Part shown: one piece after another, positions 6,552-7,208 of the stretch
Layout of the letters: the number at the start of each line of letters is the position of its first letter
Position numbering within the stretch: position 1 is the first letter of the stretch
From: Candidatus Bathyarchaeota archaeon
GTDB lineage: Archaea; Thermoproteota; Bathyarchaeia; Bathyarchaeales; UBA233
Length of the DNA stretch: 7,208 nucleotides
Direction of reading: 5' to 3'
Assembly: GCA_003661945.1 (NCBI GenBank)
Contig: QMXC01000057.1
Location: 1 to 7,208 of the forward strand
Position numbers and translations under genes: made by a program
The notes under the pieces: generated by a model
The model's database searches: none
What the model was told of the DNA's origin: nothing
What the model saw: the letters and a program-made list of their open reading frames with translations, nothing else

Positions 6552-6986
6552 TTAGGTTCTACCTCCAACCTTTAAGGGGTTAGGGCCGAGCTTCTTGATT
6601 TCTTCCACCATTTCCTTTATAATAGTTGCGAACTTGTCTCCTTCAGAGGCTGACACCCATTCTAACCGTAATCTCTCGGGTTCTATGCCTAATTCTTTCA
6701 GCATTCTCTTCAAAAGCGTGATTCTTCTTAAAGCCTTCAAGTTTCCGCTGATATAGTGGCAGTCGTGTGGTGGGTGGCAACCAGCAACTAGTACGCCGTC
6801 TGCGCCGTTTTTGAATGCTTCGAGAACGAAAGCTGGGTCTACTCTGCCGCTACACATGACGCGTATTATTCTTATGTTCGGCGGATATTGGATGCGGCTT
6901 ACTCCAGCTAGGTCTGCTCCTGCATAGCTGCACCAGTTACATAGGAAACCGATTATTTTTGGTTCAAATTCTTCTTTTTCGCTCAT
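6552..6986 (-). CDS. mvhD: Mvh hydrogenase iron-sulfur subunit MvhD (FlpD family)
   Basis: MvhD carries a [2Fe-2S] cluster and connects the MvhAG hydrogenase to HdrA in the electron-bifurcating complex. At 144 residues it has normal length. Its five conserved cysteines are C16 and C19 (GFLCNWCSYAGADLAG), C45 (RVMCSGRVDP), C70 and C76 (AGCHPPHDCHY). The CSYAGADLAG and SGRVDP blocks are family hallmarks. The ATG overlaps the end of hdrA (ATGA), and an SD GAGGTG lies five bases upstream in the hdrA 3' end. In several lineages MvhD is fused to HdrA; here it is separate. MvhD homologues can also pair with formate dehydrogenase, but mvhG/mvhA in the same operon settle the partner. Confidence 0.95.
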   Translation of the reverse strand: MSEKEEFEPKIIGFLCNWCSYAGADLAGVSRIQYPPNIRIIRVMCSGRVDPAFVLEAFKNGADGVLVAGCHPPHDCHYISGNLKALRRITLLKRMLKELGIEPERLRLEWVSASEGDKFATIIKEMVEEIKKLGPNPLKVGGRT

Positions 6987-7208
6987 GTTTTCACCTCTAC
7001 CAGAGCGGCTTTAACTTGGGCTAGAATTTCTTCCGTGGTGAAGTGTCCCATGGTTATGGCTTTTGTGGGGCATGCTGAACCGCAGGCGCCGCAGCCTTTG
7101 CATAGGGCTTCAATTACGTGTGCAATTAGTTTTCCGTCGGCTTGTTCTTTCATTTCTATTGCACCGTACGGACATAGATGTTCACAAATTCTACACCCAC
7201 TACATAAA
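6983..7208 (-). CDS. hdrA: Heterodisulfide reductase subunit A (HdrA), C-terminal ferredoxin end only, 5' truncated by window
   Basis: HdrA is the FAD-containing subunit that bifurcates electrons between ferredoxin and the HdrBC disulfide branch. Only the last 74 residues are inside the window (codons from base 7207 down to the TGA at 6983-6985). They contain two [4Fe-4S] motifs, CSGCRICEHLCP and CKGCGACGSACP, followed by the typical HdrA ending ...AITMGHFTTEEILAQVKAALVEVKT. The flavin domain and the N-terminal part lie beyond the right edge. The stop codon overlaps the mvhD start as ATGA. The assignment as HdrA rather than a free 2x[4Fe-4S] ferredoxin rests on the characteristic tail (HFTTEEIL) and on the position just before mvhD. 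Confidence 0.9.
   Translation of the reverse strand, partial: LCSGCRICEHLCPYGAIEMKEQADGKLIAHVIEALCKGCGACGSACPTKAITMGHFTTEEILAQVKAALVEVKT

Noticed and set aside
1..7208. CRISPR arrays, insertion sequences, tRNA or rRNA genes
   Set aside because: I saw no spaced direct repeats, transposase-like frames, terminal inverted repeats or RNA-gene signatures; nearly all of the window is accounted for by protein genes.

Overview
The window looks archaeal. It carries a methanogen-type heterodisulfide reductase / F420-non-reducing hydrogenase operon (Hdr-Mvh) together with a tungsten-type aldehyde:ferredoxin oxidoreductase (AOR). Shine-Dalgarno (SD) sites are GGAGG-like, genes abut or overlap by an ATGA, and T-tracts follow the last genes of the two clusters. 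This combination is known from methanogens and from non-methanogenic or alkane/acetate-metabolising lineages such as Bathyarchaeia. Bathyarchaeia is my best guess, but nothing in the window proves the lineage and no methanogenesis gene is visible.

Layout. Bases 1-1724 (+ strand) hold the C-terminal two thirds of an AOR-family enzyme, cut by the left edge. It is followed by a polyferredoxin with four [4Fe-4S] cluster motifs that is almost certainly its electron-transfer partner. Bases 1725-1811 are a short gap with a T-rich terminator, a possible TATA box and a weak hairpin. Bases 1812-2150 (+) encode an unrecognised small protein with three membrane segments. From the right edge to 2112, the - strand holds one tightly packed operon, in transcription order hdrA (C-terminal end only), mvhD, hdrC, hdrB, mvhG, mvhA, hycI. 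Its last gene overlaps the membrane-protein gene tail to tail. No gene-free stretch exceeds about 100 bases.

How the genes work together. MvhA/MvhG oxidise H2, MvhD passes electrons to the flavoprotein HdrA, and HdrA bifurcates them between HdrB/HdrC (disulfide reduction) and ferredoxin. HycI trims the MvhA C-terminal tail after nickel insertion. The AOR/polyferredoxin pair also exchanges electrons at ferredoxin-like potential, so the two convergent clusters may meet in a shared low-potential electron pool (inference).

The oddest spot is the 5' end of hycI. The conserved N-terminal metal-binding motif lies upstream of the only in-frame ATG, and no ATG, GTG or TTG precedes it in that frame. 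Two near-cognate starts (ATA, ACG) with SD-like sites exist, and an out-of-frame ATG leads into an A7 slippery run immediately followed by a stop codon.
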